The notes under the pieces: model-generated | What the model was told of the DNA's origin: nothing | Seen by the model: only the letters and a program-made list of their open reading frames with translations | The model's database searches: none | In this document: one piece after another, positions 9,511-21,802 of the stretch | Layout: each line of letters opens with the position of its first letter | How positions within the stretch are numbered: the first letter of the stretch is position 1 | Assembly (NCBI GenBank): GCA_026119855.1 | Contig: JAOWBW010000158.1 | Span: 990,976 to 1,054,975, forward strand | Source of the DNA: Campanula takesimana | Taxonomy: Eukaryota; Streptophyta; Magnoliopsida; Asterales; Campanulaceae | Direction: 5' to 3' | DNA: 64,000 bases | Program-made: the position numbers and the translations under genes

Positions 9511-10731
9511 ATCGGTTGGTTTTTATATCAATTTATCTCCCTATTTTGGATATTTCGTTTGACTTTTAATGTAAATTAGAGTAGTTTTGATGTAATGTTG
9601 GGCTTATTATGTATTTGTAAGTTTGTGGGGAATTATTGTAATTGAAAGAGTTTTTAGTGATTTTACGATGTTCCCGCGAAGTTTGTGGAAGCTCAAGTGT
9701 TAAAGATTAGTTGTTGGTCAAGCTCAAAGTCAAAGTCAAAGTCAATGGGAGTCAAGAGATGAAAGAAAGGAAGAAAATCGAGAAAAATAGTCTGCCCGAG
9801 CGGGCGCTCGCCCGCCTCATCATGGGCGATCGCACGCGGAAGAAAAGAAGAAGAGGTCAACTTTTTGCCTACCCGGGTGCTCGCTAGCTTCAGACCCGGG
9901 CGCTCGCCGGCCTCCCCTTACCAATTTTTACCCTAGTTTCTCTCTAGTATAAATAGGAGACTTTAGCCACTTTATTTTCTTATGCTTTATTCTTAGCTTT
10001 TATTCAAGTTTTCAAGGTTGTAAACATGATTTCGAGTTTTTATCATCATCAAACGTAATATGCAGGTTTATGATTTCTAGTTATTTTCTTGTGTTAATTG
10101 CTATGTCGATGAGTACCTAATATCTTCATTCATGGATTGGGAGTAACACTATCGGATCTCTATGCTAAATTGTGCATAACTAATATCAATCTTGTTCTTG
10201 TTCATGGGAATAGTTTTAATTCGTTAAGAGATTTAAATAATATAACTTGATATTCTTGGTCTTTAAATCATCTAGGTATAAATTATTTCACTAGCGTTGA
10301 TAGTTTATACATTGAATGTATTCCTTTGATTAGATTTAATTGAGGACTTAGCGGAAATCAAAAGAGTCTAACCCTTACGTTCTTTTACATATTAATAATA
10401 TAGAGTGAACAATTTCTTGAACAAGTTTGGTAAATTTATTAATAAAAATAGCATAGAGTGAAGATAGTTGTGAATCCCAATCTGTGAATCCTTGTCATCC
10501 TTGAGTACAACCCTTACGTTCTTTTACATATTAATTTAGTTTACTTTTCTTGCTTAGTAGTTTATTTAGTTTTTAAACAATCAAAATCAAAAGCCCCCTG
10601 GTTACTTTACATTAATTAAATACACTTGTTTTCACAAAGTCTTTGTGGTTAGACCCTTACTATCGTACATTGCTACTTCGGTACTTGTATTCTTGCAAGG
10701 TTTTTATTACACGTGGGATTTTTCTTAATCA
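9511..10731 (+). repeat. 5' LTR of the Athila element
   Basis: Pairs with 49928-51174. GC-rich words (CGGGCGCTCGCCCGCCTC and variants) at 9797-9912 precede a TATA box (TATAAATAG) at 9948-9956, so transcription probably begins near 9980. The left edge is uncertain by about 10 bases. Compared with the 3' LTR it lacks ~40 bases near 9925 and has a replaced block at 10370-10396 (see findings). It probably ends with CA at 10731. Confidence 0.87.
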
Positions 10732-10737
10732 AGTTTT

Positions 10738-10753
10738 TGGCGTCATTGCCGGG
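10738..10753 (+). other. Athila primer binding site
   Basis: TGGCGTCATTGCCGGG follows the 5' LTR by six bases and differs by one transition from the TGGCGCCGTTGCCGGG-type site typical of Athila elements. Reverse transcription of the minus strand starts here. Confidence 0.78.
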
Positions 10754-10789
10754 TACTTGTTGTGATTCACAAGTTTATTTAATCGGTGT

Positions 10790-12600
10790 ATGTTTGGTAG
10801 GCGTTCATTGGATCTTGAGTTGGTCCCATTTGAACGAAAATATTGATAGACTTGATAGGGGAATTCCCTCTATCCGTGAGTCAGAAAATGAATCTGAATC
10901 TGAAACTTCTATCACCAAGACAAAGGTAGCTTTAAGTAAACCAGAAACTTCTTCCACCGAGGAACAATAAGTAGAAGTAGCGATGGGTGATGCCGCTACT
11001 ATGAATCAATATGCTAGACCTAAGGTAGACACATCTGTGTCTTGTATTGTGCTGACTGAAGCAGTTAAAGCCCATGAGGTTATGGGGATGTACTTTAACA
11101 TGTTGCCCAAGTTTCAGGGTCTTCCCGCTGAGGACTCTTTGAACTTTTTAAGGTAGTATATGATGACCATTGCAGGGTTTCCTTTAAAAGAGGGGGGTGA
11201 CTGATGAGCAATTGAGACTTAAATGCTTCCCTTTTTCTTTATAAGGGGCGGCTAAAACATGGTTGATGTTGTTACCTCCTAGGAGCATTAGGACTTGGGA
11301 TGAGTTACATGATACTTTCTTGGGTAAATAATTTCCCCATGCTAGATAGAAAATCATAGGCTTAATGCAAGAGCAAGGTGAGGTGTTTCATGAGGCATGG
11401 GATAGAGTTAAGATGCTTCAAGTTCAATGTTCCCATCATAATTTCCCTCTACCATTGTTGAATCAGAATTTTTATGGGGGGTTGAATCATGTTGACCAAG
11501 CTATGGTTGACAATGCAGCGGGTGGTTTTCTAGGATCTAAAACCACTGCACAAACCCAAGAATTGTTTGAAATGTTGGGAGCCAATTCTCAACTGAAAGG
11601 GTCTAGGGGTAAAATAAGGGGAGTATATGAGTTGAGTGGTAGTGATGAATTTGCTACATAGGTAGCACTATTAAATTAGAAATTTGATAAGATGAACACT
11701 AGTGGTGTTTCCGCAAATGCCAATGTTATTAATGATTTTTTCTGTGATAATTGTGGTTCTAAAACTCATGCTACTAATGTTTGTCAAGTGGGTATGCAGC
11801 TGTCTCCTGAAAAGGTAGAAGCTATGCAAGGTTACCCCCCAAGACAGAATTAAGAAGGTCCCTTCTCCAATACCAACACTCCAGAGTAGAGGAATCATCC
11901 TAATCTATCATGGAGGGGTAACCAAGGAAATCAGTATCAGCAGCAAAAGCCTTTGTATTCTCCACAGGGCAATTTGGAGCCACCTAAAGCATCAATGGAG
12001 GATATGATCATGATGATGAGGCAAGAGAAACAGTAGATGAAGGCACAGCAGGAGCAAAGAGAGAAGCATTAAGATGCAGTCATAAAGAAGCTGGAGACTA
12101 AAATTGGACAGATTGCAGAAGGGCTTCATGGGCACAAGACTGGTACATTCCCAAGTTAAGGGGAGCAACCTAAGGCCATTATGACTCTCAAAAATGGCAA
12201 ACAGGTAAGTAGTGAGGTACAATCTGAACCTTCTCCTAAATCTTCTGAGATCCTTGTTGAGGATGTAGTCGACAAGAGTACTAATGGTATGGGGGAAACA
12301 CTTAATATAATGATTCTTCCACCCCTAAGCCATATGTACCTCATGTACCGTTTCCTAGACATTTTATGAGAAATAAGTTGGATAAACAGATGTCATATTT
12401 GTATGAGATGTTTTCGAAAGTTAACATTAATCTCCCACTTCTGAATGTGATTAAAAATCTTCCAGCTTATGCAAAAAAATTCAAAGAACTTAATTCCAGG
12501 AAACCAAAGTATGGGAAAGATGAGAAGTTTATTATGGGAGAAAATGCTAGTGCTGTGGTAAAACAGAACCTCCCACCTAAACAGAGGGACCCCAGAAGTC
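10790..12600 (+). pseudogene. Athila gag
   Basis: The reading frame starts at ATG 10790 (MFGRRSLDLELVPFERKY), the usual kind of Athila gag N-terminus, and is soon broken. The capsid block follows from 11040 (MLPKFQGLPAEDSL, then FPF..GAAKTWLMLLPP..IRTWDEL) with several TAG/TAA stops. A canonical CCHC knuckle (CDNCGSKTHATNVC) is encoded at 11743-11784. The region 12366-12600 carries the gag-protease linker (INLPLLNVIKNLPAYAKKFKEL and NLPPKQRDP). At least six nonsense or frame changes are visible. Gag would package the RNA in the cytoplasmic particle. Confidence 0.85.
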
Positions 12601-12612
12601 TTAAATATTTAT

Positions 12613-14750
12613 ATCTCTATGGTAGACTCTAAGAATGTGAAGGCAATGTTAGACCTTAGTGCTAGCATTATTTTGTTGCCTCATTATCTGTATCTTGATT
12701 TTGGTTTACCTGAGCTAAAACCCACCACAATGGCCTTGCAACCGGCTGACCGTTCAATCAAGAGGCCATTGGGAATTATGGAGGATGTTTTAGTGCAGGT
12801 AGCTAATTTGATTGTACCTGTGGATTTTGTTGTGCTTGAAACTGTAAATGGTGGTGGGAATGGTAAGGATTCTCCCATATTACTTAGGCGACCCTTTATG
12901 GCCACTACCAACACTATCATTAATGTGGGTGATGGGACTCTGTCTATGTGTGTGGCTATTGAAAAAATTGAAATATTTGTGTTTGATGTCATGCAAAGTC
13001 CCATAGATGATGAGTCTTATAATTGTGTGGATGTGATTGAGGACTGTGTGAGTGAAGTTCTGTGGCATGAGAGAGACTTTGAGGAGTTAGAGTCTTTGCT
13101 GTTAATTGGCAGTGAGAAAACTAGGGATAATACGGATGTTCAACTGATGGCTGTGGAAAAGGTCGACGAACACCATCCTAGTGATGGTCCGTTTCACCCC
13201 CTAGGCCACTTCAATAAGAGGTCGGAGCCTTCTATTTTAACCTCTCCAGCTCTTGAGCTGAAAACTCTCCCCTCAAATTTAAAGTATGTCTTTCTTGGGG
13301 AGGGTGAGACGTTACCTATGATTATTCCCTCTGATTTGACCTTAGAGGAAGAGGCCAAGTTGATAAAAGTGCTTTGTGAGCACAAGTCGGCCATAGGGTG
13401 GTCCTTAGCAGACATAAAAGGCATAATTCCCTCCATGTGCATGCATAAAATTAATCTGGTGGATGGTGCTAATCCATCTAGAGAAATACAGAGGAGGTTG
13501 AACCCCCACATGGAGGAGGAAGTTAGGAAAGAGTTCCTTAAGCTGTTAGATGCGGGCATTATTTATGTTGTCGCTGATAGTGAGTGGGTGAGCCCGGTCC
13601 AAGTTGTTCCTAAGAGATCGGGAATCACTATCACCATGAATGAGAAAGGTGAGGAAGTGCCTACTAGGGAAGTGACTGGGCTTAGAATGTGCATAGATTT
13701 GCCCAAACTTAATGCTGCAACAAAGAAAGATCACATCCTTTTGCTCTTTATTGATCAGATCTTAGAGAGGTTAGTGGGTCATGCTTATTATTGTTTCTTG
13801 GATGGTTTCTCAGGATATAACCAAATTCCCATTGAACCAGAGGACAAAGCAAAGACCACTTTTACTTGTCCCTTTGGCACATTTGCTTTTAGGAGGATGA
13901 CCTTTGGGCTATGTAATGCACCTGCGACCTTTCAAAGGTGTATGACCTCCATATTCTCTGATTCGATAGAGAGATGTGTCGAAGTATTCATGGTTGACTT
14001 CTCTGTGTTTGGTGATAGTTTTGATGGATGCCTCAGGAATTCGACAATGGTTTTAAAACGTTGTTGTGAGACAAATTTGACCCTTAGTTGGGAAAAATGT
14101 CATTTTTTCGTGAGGCATGTGATTGTGTTGGGGCATTTGGTGTCTAGTAAGCAGATTGAGGTGGATAAAGCTAAAATTGATGTGATTTCTAAATTGCCTC
14201 CCCCTGTTTTGGTTAAAGGTGTACGGAGTTTTTTGGGTCATGCGGGTTTCTATAGACGTTTTATAAAAGACTTTTCAAAAATTTGTAAGTCTTTATATAA
14301 CCTGCTAGCCAAGGATACCGAGTTCATCATCGACCAAGAGTGTTTGGAAGCCTTCAATTTGTTTAAGGAGAAGTTGACTTGTGCCCCCATTCTTTCTAGC
14401 CCCAATTGGTCTCTACCCTTTGAGATCATGTGTGATGCGTCTGATTTTGCCATTAGGGCTGTGTTGGGGCAACGAGTTGACAAGTTAGCTCATGTGATCC
14501 ATTATACGAGTAGAACTTTGAATGATGCTCAACTTAATTATACTACTACTGAAAAGGAATTTTTAGCGGTGGTATTTGCTTTAGAAAAATTTCGTTCTTA
14601 GTTGCTTGGCTCCAAGGTAATTGTCTATTCGGATCATGCTGTTCTAAAATATTTGTTGAATAAAAAGGATGCTAAACCTAGACTTCTTAGGTGGATGCTC
14701 CTACTGCAGGAGTTTGATATAGAGATTAAAGATAAAAAAGGGGACCGAAA
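12613..14750 (+). pseudogene. Athila protease, reverse transcriptase and RNase H
   Basis: One 660-codon frame (12619-14601) is open. The protease site is changed: MLDLSASIILLP has D-L-S where Athila proteases have D-L-G, a GGT-to-AGT change at 12658. The RT shows ADSEWVSPVQVVPK, FLDGFSGYNQI, FGLCNAPATFQRCM and FMVDFSVFGDSF; the first catalytic aspartate of FMDD is valine (GTT at 13993-13995), which should abolish polymerisation. RNase H starts at MCDASDFAI; a TAG at 14599-14601 interrupts it. The rest (YSDHAVLKYLLNKKDAKPRL) follows in frame to ~14740, where a frameshift occurs. Confidence 0.9.
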
Positions 14751-14752
14751 AT

Positions 14753-15231
14753 GTGGTGGTGGATCACTTATCTAGGCTTGAGGATTTCACTTTTACTAGT
14801 GTTATTGATGGTGCGATTCCGGTTAATGAAAATTTTCCGGATGAGCAACTCTATGCTTTACATGTCCAAGAGCCTTGGTATGCGGATTTTATGAACTATC
14901 TTGTGACTAACTTGATGCCACCACGCTTCACTTACAACCAAAAACGAAAGTTTAAGTCGGATGTGAAGCATTATATTTGGGATGATCCTTATTTTTGGAA
15001 AGTGTGTCCGGATAAGATTATTATGAGATGTATTCCGGAGCATGAGCAATGTAGTGTTGCAGTTTTGCCCTGAACTCCAATGTGGTGGTCATTTTAGTGG
15101 ACAAAAGACCGCTAGCAAAGTGCTTCAAGCGGGTCTCTATTGGCCCACCTTGTTCAAAGATGCTCAAGAATTCTTTGTGAGGTGTGATAGATGCCAACGA
15201 ACCGAAAACATAAGAAAAAGAGATGAGATGC
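14753..15231 (+). pseudogene. Athila integrase, N-terminal fragment only
   Basis: Reads VVDHLSRLED then the segment up to the integrase zinc-binding domain: HFSGQKTASKVLQAGLYWPTLFKDA and CDRCQR give the HH-CC ligands, after a frame change near 15045. Homology stops at RDEMP (about 15231). The catalytic DDE core is not present here nor after the Copia insertion at 47620, so most of the integrase was deleted before or independently of the Copia insertion. Confidence 0.82.
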
Positions 15232-15374
15232 CCTCTCTCTCTAAGTTTCGGCTCCAAGCTCTCTCTCTCTCTCTCTAATAATCCCACCATTATACCTCAA
15301 ATCCACTACCCACAACTCTCAAAATCATCCTCCACCACAACTCCCGTTAAGAATTACTAAGTGTTTAGCCTCCA
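15232..15374 (+). other. non-coding spacer with CT-repeat, left of the Copia insertion
   Basis: No coding signal. A (CT)n tract lies at about 15259-15277. The last five bases (CTCCA, 15370-15374) are the target duplication of the Copia element and recur at 47620-47624. With 47625-47895 this forms the leader of the Athila extra ORF. Confidence 0.7.
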
Positions 15375-16702
15375 TGTTGGGTTTCATGGCCTCCATGTAT
15401 AGCGGAATTAAACATGATGAAACTCAAGCCTAGATCCATTAAGAACAATAATTTATAAAGCATAAGATAAATTAGGACTAACCCTTGTAGTTCAAAATCT
15501 TCAATCACGGACTAAGATACTAAGCAAAGTATCCTCTATTGGTGATCCACACTTAAACGGATCCAAGAACACCTTATTAGACATGATTGCTAGATCCTTT
15601 GGCTTGAAAAACTTGAAGAACTCCTTCTCCTCTTTGGAATAAAATTATCCCTCTCAATATGTGTGTTATTCTCTCTCTAAGAAAGCTTTGTGATTTCTTG
15701 CATCATCAACTAGGTCTCTCAAACCCGGACACACTTATTTATACTCGGATAGGTCTGATTCCTTTAGGGTTTAGGACTTCTTGTCACACAAGAAATTTCC
15801 TAAAACTGAACCAGTGCGGGATAAGGGCCGTACGGCGCCTAGCCAGGCGTAAGCCGGCTTGGCCGCCGTACGGTCGCTATTCCCGTATTCCTTTTATTTT
15901 CATCCTTTTAATTATCCGTTCTGCGTGTGTGACCCAATAGGATTATACTAAGTTGCCAATGGGTTTAACCAGTCAAATCCCGTAAGTCATAATTAGATTC
16001 TAGCAAACCTTTTATGACTACGCAAATAGTATAACTTTGTATCCCAAAGTTTATCCTCTATAGTACAAGTCACAATCCCTTTGTCCACGAAGTCTATTGA
16101 ACACAAGTCATGGTCTATAGTCAACTTGTCTTTGTTCAATGCTTTCTCGTTTCCGAAAATATTGATTGATTCAAATGTCTTGATCTCATCAACCCATTTG
16201 GGTTCGGCCAAACCCTTTCATCAATATCATTCTACGAGAGGCCTAATCTTGACATCTCTCCGAAAATGGACAAATCCATTTGGCTTATTATTCTTCCCTA
16301 CTTGAATCTAATTGTGCCAATCATATCCTTTATAACTATCCGGTTAAAGGTAGCATTTGAATATGTCAAACATAATGTTCATCAAGTGGAAGACTATTAT
16401 AAATTCATGTCAAAGGATTCAAATGAAATAACTACCATGAGATTTATCTATGACAATGACCATGACATAAATCTCATCTAGCGGGTCATGTCCAGTACCT
16501 TGTTCCAAACAAGTACCCGTAAGTCTAACATAAGCATCCCATGATTATTTAGACTTGTACTAGTTCTTCATAAATACTAGGAACAGAGATTATTATAAAC
16601 AAAACATGTAACAATAATAATAATCAAACATATCTTTATTAAATGAATAAAACAATAACAAATATACGTTTAAATAACGTGCCTAGGGCATATACACCAA
16701 CA
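15375..16702 (-). repeat. 3' LTR of Copia element 1, 1328 bp
   Basis: Matches 37508-37606 plus 46439-47619 along its length. On the minus strand, GC palindromes (CCGTACGGCGGCC, CGCCTGGCTAGGCG, GCCGTACGGC) at 15826-15873 lie ~80 bases upstream of a TATA box (GAGTATAAATAAG, 15733-15745). The 5' copy has lost about 20 bases of the palindrome block. ORFs on either strand inside are incidental. Confidence 0.95.
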
Positions 16703-16714
16703 ATCTCCCACTTG
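16703..16714 (-). other. Copia 1 polypurine tract
   Basis: On the minus strand CAAGTGGGAGAT lies immediately before the TGTTGG of the 3' LTR. This is a typical plant copia plus-strand primer site, and the same sequence is found at 59669-59680 in Copia element 2. Confidence 0.88.
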
Positions 16715-16716
16715 CA

Positions 16717-18420
16717 CTAGGCCCACTCTCCAACGTATCTAATACACATGGACCTAACATGACCATCATGTTTAGCTTGTGAAAGACCCTTTGTTAGCGT
16801 ATCTGCTATGTTATCATCAGTTGGTACTCTGCATATTTTTATGAGATGAAAACGCTTAAGAATGTGTTTGGATCTTTGATGTGATCTTATTTCCTTTGCT
16901 TTAGCAATAGCACCATTATTATCGCAATAAATGTCTGTTGGATTAGCAATACTTGGAACCACCTCAAGTTCTCCAATGAACTTCTTAATCCAAACAGTCT
17001 CCTTCGCAGCATCCGTTGCAGCTATGTACTCGGCTTCGGTTGTAGAATCAGCCACTGTACTTTGCTTAGAACTCTTCCAGCTTACAGCACCACCATTTAA
17101 CATAAACACAAATCCAGATTGCGATCTGTTATTATCCTTGTCGGTTTGGAAGCTTACATCTGTGTAACCCCTTACAACGAGATCATATTCCATACCTCTA
17201 TAGATCAAGAACGATTCTTTAGTCCTTCTCAAGTACTTAAGAATCGACTTGACGGCTATACAGTGATTTTCACTGGGATCGGATTGGTATCTACTCGTCA
17301 TGCTCAAAGCATAAGATACATCCGGTCTAGTACAAATCATGGCATACATGATGGATCCAATTGCGGATGCATATGGGATTCCATTCATTCTCTCACGCTC
17401 ATCAGTAGTCTTAGGATACTGATTCTTGGTAAGAGTTACACCATGTAACACTGGCAAATTTCCTCTCTTTGAGTTCTCCATGCAGAATCTCTTTAGGACT
17501 TTGTCAATGTATGTACTTTGACTTAAGCCAATAAGCTTCTTTGATCTATCTCTATAGATCTTAATACTAAGGATATATACGACTTCTCCCATATCTTTCA
17601 TTGTGAAACATTTGTGTAACCAAGTTTTGATAGACTGAAGTGTAGGAATATCATTTCCAATGAGTAATATGTCATTCACATATAATATTAGAAACACCAC
17701 TATGCTCCCACTAATTTTCTTGTACACACAAGGTTCATCTTCGTTCTTGATGAAGCCAAACTCTTTGACTGATTCATCAAAACAAAGATTCCAACTCCTT
17801 GAAACTTGCTTCAATCCATAAATAGATTTCTGAAATTTGCATACTTTAGAATTTTGTGCAAAACCTTTGGGCTGTGTCATGTACACATCCTCTTGAAGAT
17901 TTCCATTTAGGAAAGAGGTTTTGACATCCATTTGACATATCTCATAGTTATAATATGCTGCTATGGCAATCAAAATTCTGATAGACTTGATCATTACTAC
18001 GGGTGAAAAGGTTTCATCATAGTCTACACCATGAATTTCCCTATAACCTTTCGCTATAAGTCTAACTTTGTAAGTATGCACCTTTCCATCCATGTCAGTC
18101 TTCTTCTTGAAGACCCATTTGCATCCTATGGTTTTTACACCTTCGGGTTCATCAATCAAGTTCCAAACTTGATTATCTTTCATGGATTGTAATTCGGATT
18201 CCATGGCTCCAAGCCACTTATCTGAATCAGGAGATGACATTGCCTCTTCGTAGGTAGTGGGTTCATCATTCTCAATGATTTCCACATCATTACTTTCCGT
18301 TACAAGAAAACCATATCTCTCGGGTTCGGAACGTATCCTACTAGATTTGCGAGTTACTTGTGTATCTTGAACAGGTTTGACAACTCCTTATGGGACTCGT
18401 TCTTGTTCCATCATCAGTTC
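16717..18420 (-). pseudogene. Copia 1 reverse transcriptase and RNase H
   Basis: A 522-codon open frame (16717-18285) covers the RT from the WLGAMESELQSMKDN..W start through GCKWVFKKK, QMDVKTSFLNG and IYGLKQ, to RNase H (YTDVSFQTDKDNNRSQSG, SKQSTVADSTTEAEY, DIYCDNNGAIA, SKHIL). The catalytic YVDD is YVND here (17671-17682, minus); the GAC/GAT-to-AAT change removes a metal-binding aspartate, so RT should be dead although the frame is open. Copia element 2 keeps YVDD. The C-terminus (TLTKGLSQAKHDGHVRSMCIRY) resembles the BARE/Angela group. The frame upstream of 18285 is broken. Confidence 0.92.
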
Positions 18421-18438
18421 AATATTATTTTTGGGTTC

Positions 18439-19480
18439 TCAAATTTCGTCAAGATTTATTTTACTCCCACTAACTCTTTTGCAAAGAAATTCTTTCTCTA
18501 GAAAAGTGTCATCACGAGCAACAAACACTTTGTTCTCCGTGCGGTTGTAAAAGTAATATCCTTTAGTTTCCTTAAGATATCCCACAAAAATACATTTATC
18601 TGATTTAGGTGTGAGTTTATCCGAGACAAGTCTCGTCACATAAGCTTCACAACCCCAAATTTTCATGAAAGAAACACAAGGTTTCTTTCCACTCCATATC
18701 TCATATGGTGTCTTTTGAACCGATTTACTTGGAACTCTATTTAGTGTGAATGCGGCGGTTTCTAATGCATGACCCCAAAAGGACAATGGAAGATCAACTT
18801 GACTCATCATGGATCGAACCATATCTAATAAAGGTCGATTTCTCCTCTCGGACACACCATTCCATTGTGGTGTTCTGAGTGGAGTTAATTGTGAAACTAT
18901 TCCACAATTCTATAGATGATCATCAAATTCTTGGCTTAAATATTCACCCCTCGATCCGATTGAAGTGCTTTAATAGTTTTGCCAAGTTGATTTTGTACTT
19001 CATTTTGAAATATTATAAATATCTCAAATGCTTCACTTTTGTGTTTCATTAAATAAATATATCCATATGTACTTAAATCATCGGTGAATGTTGTGAAGTA
19101 TTGAAATCCTCCCCTAGCATTGCTACTTAATGGTCCGCATACATCGGTATGTATAAGTCCCAATAAATCACTTGCCCTTTCACTACTCTTAGTAAAAGGT
19201 GTCTTAGTCATTTTTCCAAGAAGACACGACTCACAAGTATCATATGATTCAAGATCATGTGATCCTAAAAGTCCGTTCTCATGAAGTTTTGAGATACGCT
19301 TCTCATTAATATGACCGAGACGGCAATGCCACAAATAAGTATGATTAACATCATTAGGTTTAGATTTCTTATTTATATGATAGATATTATTTCCATTCTT
19401 GACATCAAGGATATAAAGGCCATTAATGAATTTGCAATACCATAAAGCACATCATTTAAATAAATAGAAAACTTCGCATT
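18439..19480 (-). pseudogene. Copia 1 integrase
   Basis: Two open segments. The first (18936-19334) holds the GAG-pre-integrase zinc site (WHCRLGHI..KLHENG..CESCLLGK), the first catalytic D in HTDVCGPL and the second in LQSDRG. The second (18439-18855) holds the C-terminal core and GKKP..SFMKIWGCEAYV block, and TPKSDKCIFVGY. They lie in different frames; the third catalytic residue region between them (18856-18935) is interrupted. Integrase joins cDNA ends to target DNA with a 5-base stagger, consistent with the CTCCA duplication. Confidence 0.88.
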
Positions 19481-19535
19481 CTCAATAAGAAATTTAAATC
19501 CTTCTTTTTCCAGACAAGATATTGAAATAATATTC

Positions 19536-20600
19536 CTACTTAAATCCGGTACATAATAGCAATTTTGTCAAAACAAGTATTAATCTGGTAGGCAAAATAA
19601 CTTCATAAGTTTCTACGGCTAATGCAGCAACTCTTGCTCCATTCCCCACGCGTAGGTCCACTTCACCATCTTTAAGTAGCCTCCTATTATTTAGTGCCTG
19701 CACATTTAAACAAATATGAGATCCACATCTGGTATCTAATACCCAGGAACTAGTAGTATAAAGGAGTATATCTATCATATAGATACATGAAGTCGATGCA
19801 GTCCCACTGCTCTTCTTCTTCTTTTGCTCTTCCATATAAGCCTTGCAATTACGCTTCCAATGACCTATCTCATGGCAGTGGAAGCAAATCGCATCCTTTT
19901 GTGCATCAGGTTTTGCCTCATTAGCCTTGACAACCTTTGTCTTGCTAATCTTGGGTTTGACAACATTTGCCTTACCCTTTCCCTTGGTACCTTTCCCTTT
20001 CATGATTTATCATGAGCACGGGAGAACATTTCTCCACTATCTTCTTCTCTGCAATTTTTAGCATGTTATGGAACTCGGATAGACTCTTAATCATTGATTG
20101 CATGTTAAAATTCATCACAAATGGATTATAACTTTTAGGCAATGAATTAAGAATGAGATCCGTGGCTAGCTCCAACGGGATTGGATAGCCAATTTTCTTA
20201 AGATGCTCAACATAACCCTTCATCTTAAGAGGGTGAGGACTGACTTGTTTCCCTTCAGTCTTCTTGTAAGATGCGAATGCAACAATCGTGCCATACCTTT
20301 CTTGTCTTGCCTGCTCTTGGAACATGTCTTTTAACTCCATGCCTATCTTATAGGCTTCCAAAAGTTCCAAACTTTGTTGGAGTTTAGTGCACATGATCGA
20401 GAGCATCAGACAACTCACATCTCTAGAATCATTCTTATGTTTCTTGTGAGCGTCCTTAGCGCATCAAGAATGTACAACTTGTCTTCTTGCCTTAGAACAA
20501 TTAGGCTAAGGATCCAATCCATATAGTTAGTACCACTCTCTTGAAGCTTTTCCTTCTCAAGGATTGTTCGCAATGAAATTGATTGTGTGTTTGTTGTCAT
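19536..20600 (-). pseudogene. Copia 1 gag and protease
   Basis: Gag starts at ATG 20598-20600 (MTTNTQSISLRTILEKEKL), shifts frame near 20415, continues through AYKIGMELKDMFQEQARQERY and LNSLPKSYNPFV, then shifts again near 19990. The last segment has a CCHC knuckle (CFHCHEIGHWKRNC) after a lysine-rich stretch. The protease site is WVLDTRCGSHIC: arginine replaces the glycine of D-T-G by a G-to-A change (codons 19728-19736), which should inactivate it. The matching protease in Copia 2 keeps DTG. Confidence 0.9.
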
Positions 20601-21797
20601 TTTCTACAATTATGCAAAATTTAACAACTTATAAGTACCAACTAAATTAAAGAGATAATTAATGCATTTTATAAATGGTCTCACTAAATTATATAACCTT
20701 CTTATACAAAAAATGCATAATATAATTCAATGGGCTAAGATCCAACTTTAATTTAATTTTAAGTCTGCTTTGGCGATACTGCTCAAAATCAAATTAATTA
20801 GGTAGACAACTCTTGTCAATCATATCATATATGACTCTTAGATATTTTATGAGATTCTTTTAGAAATCTAATTTCAAAAGCATGTTTTAATCTCATCTTG
20901 TGCTTTAGGCCCAAAACTCTTTTGATAGCCTAATTAAGTCTAACCATTTTAAATGTATAGGAATCACTCTTTCCTCATCTTGCTCATAGATGGAATAGAA
21001 TTAATGTACCTCACTTTGGCAGACCCCACATAAAACTACCCAAATATTCATAAGTGTTTTAATCATGGATAGGCATAAAAACTTATGATTTAATCATGAA
21101 GGGTCAACACACATATAAGTTAACTAATCTTATTAATTAACTAAACTAATATTATTAATTAACTAAAGCCTTTTATTGTGATTTAATTATACTAGTTTTA
21201 TGGGATAAATTCTGAATACCTATATAATTTAGCAACCAATAGAGAACTTTGCTCGGTCGAACTAAGCATACCATGACCTCGTAGAAACGTAAGTCAAATG
21301 CAACCACAATTCCGACCAAGTCTTTCTTAGTTCTAAATTACATGAATCTACATGAATACAAGAGTTCATGAGAATAGTCCATATAACCGAACTAAGCATT
21401 CCATGAACTCGTAGTAACTTAAGTCAAATGCAACCACAATTCCATATGGATCTTTTCTCTTCATCTCGTTTTTCATGTATCATAAATTTATTGTAGACCC
21501 TTAGAAATCTAAATTCCTTCAGATTCTAAGTCCCATAATTTCCTGGACTTTCTTTAATTGACATCAATTTTCAGGAAACACGGTTTCATAAACCAGCCAT
21601 CAGAAACAGAGATTCAATTCTAGGTTTTGAGTCAACATCAGTTTTCAGGAAATACGGTTTCAGAAACCAGCCATCTGAAACAGAGATTCAACTCAGATCT
21701 GAATTCTGTAAACACTTTACAAAATCCAGAATACACCAAAAAACATAACAGGTTCTGGAATCGGACCAGGAGCCGTACGGCTAGCAGGCAGTCGTGC
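20601..21797 (-). other. Copia 1 untranslated leader, gag-proximal part, with direct repeats
   Basis: A-T rich sequence without coding signal, between gag and the Tat element 2 insertion; its other half is 37080-37494. Two pairs of direct repeats are visible: ~21249-21304 with ~21379-21437 (GAACTAAGCATACCATGACC type), and ~21562-21617 with ~21633-21690 (TTTTCAGGAAACACGGTTTC type). A GCCGTACGGC palindrome sits at 21772-21781. Very long leaders are known in BARE-like elements. Confidence 0.75.
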
Positions 21798-21802
21798 GCC
21801 TC

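Noticed and set aside
12684..13559. Minus-strand frames of 60-120 codons across the Athila RT
   Set aside because: They are shadows of the 660-codon RT frame on the other strand and have no conserved motif.
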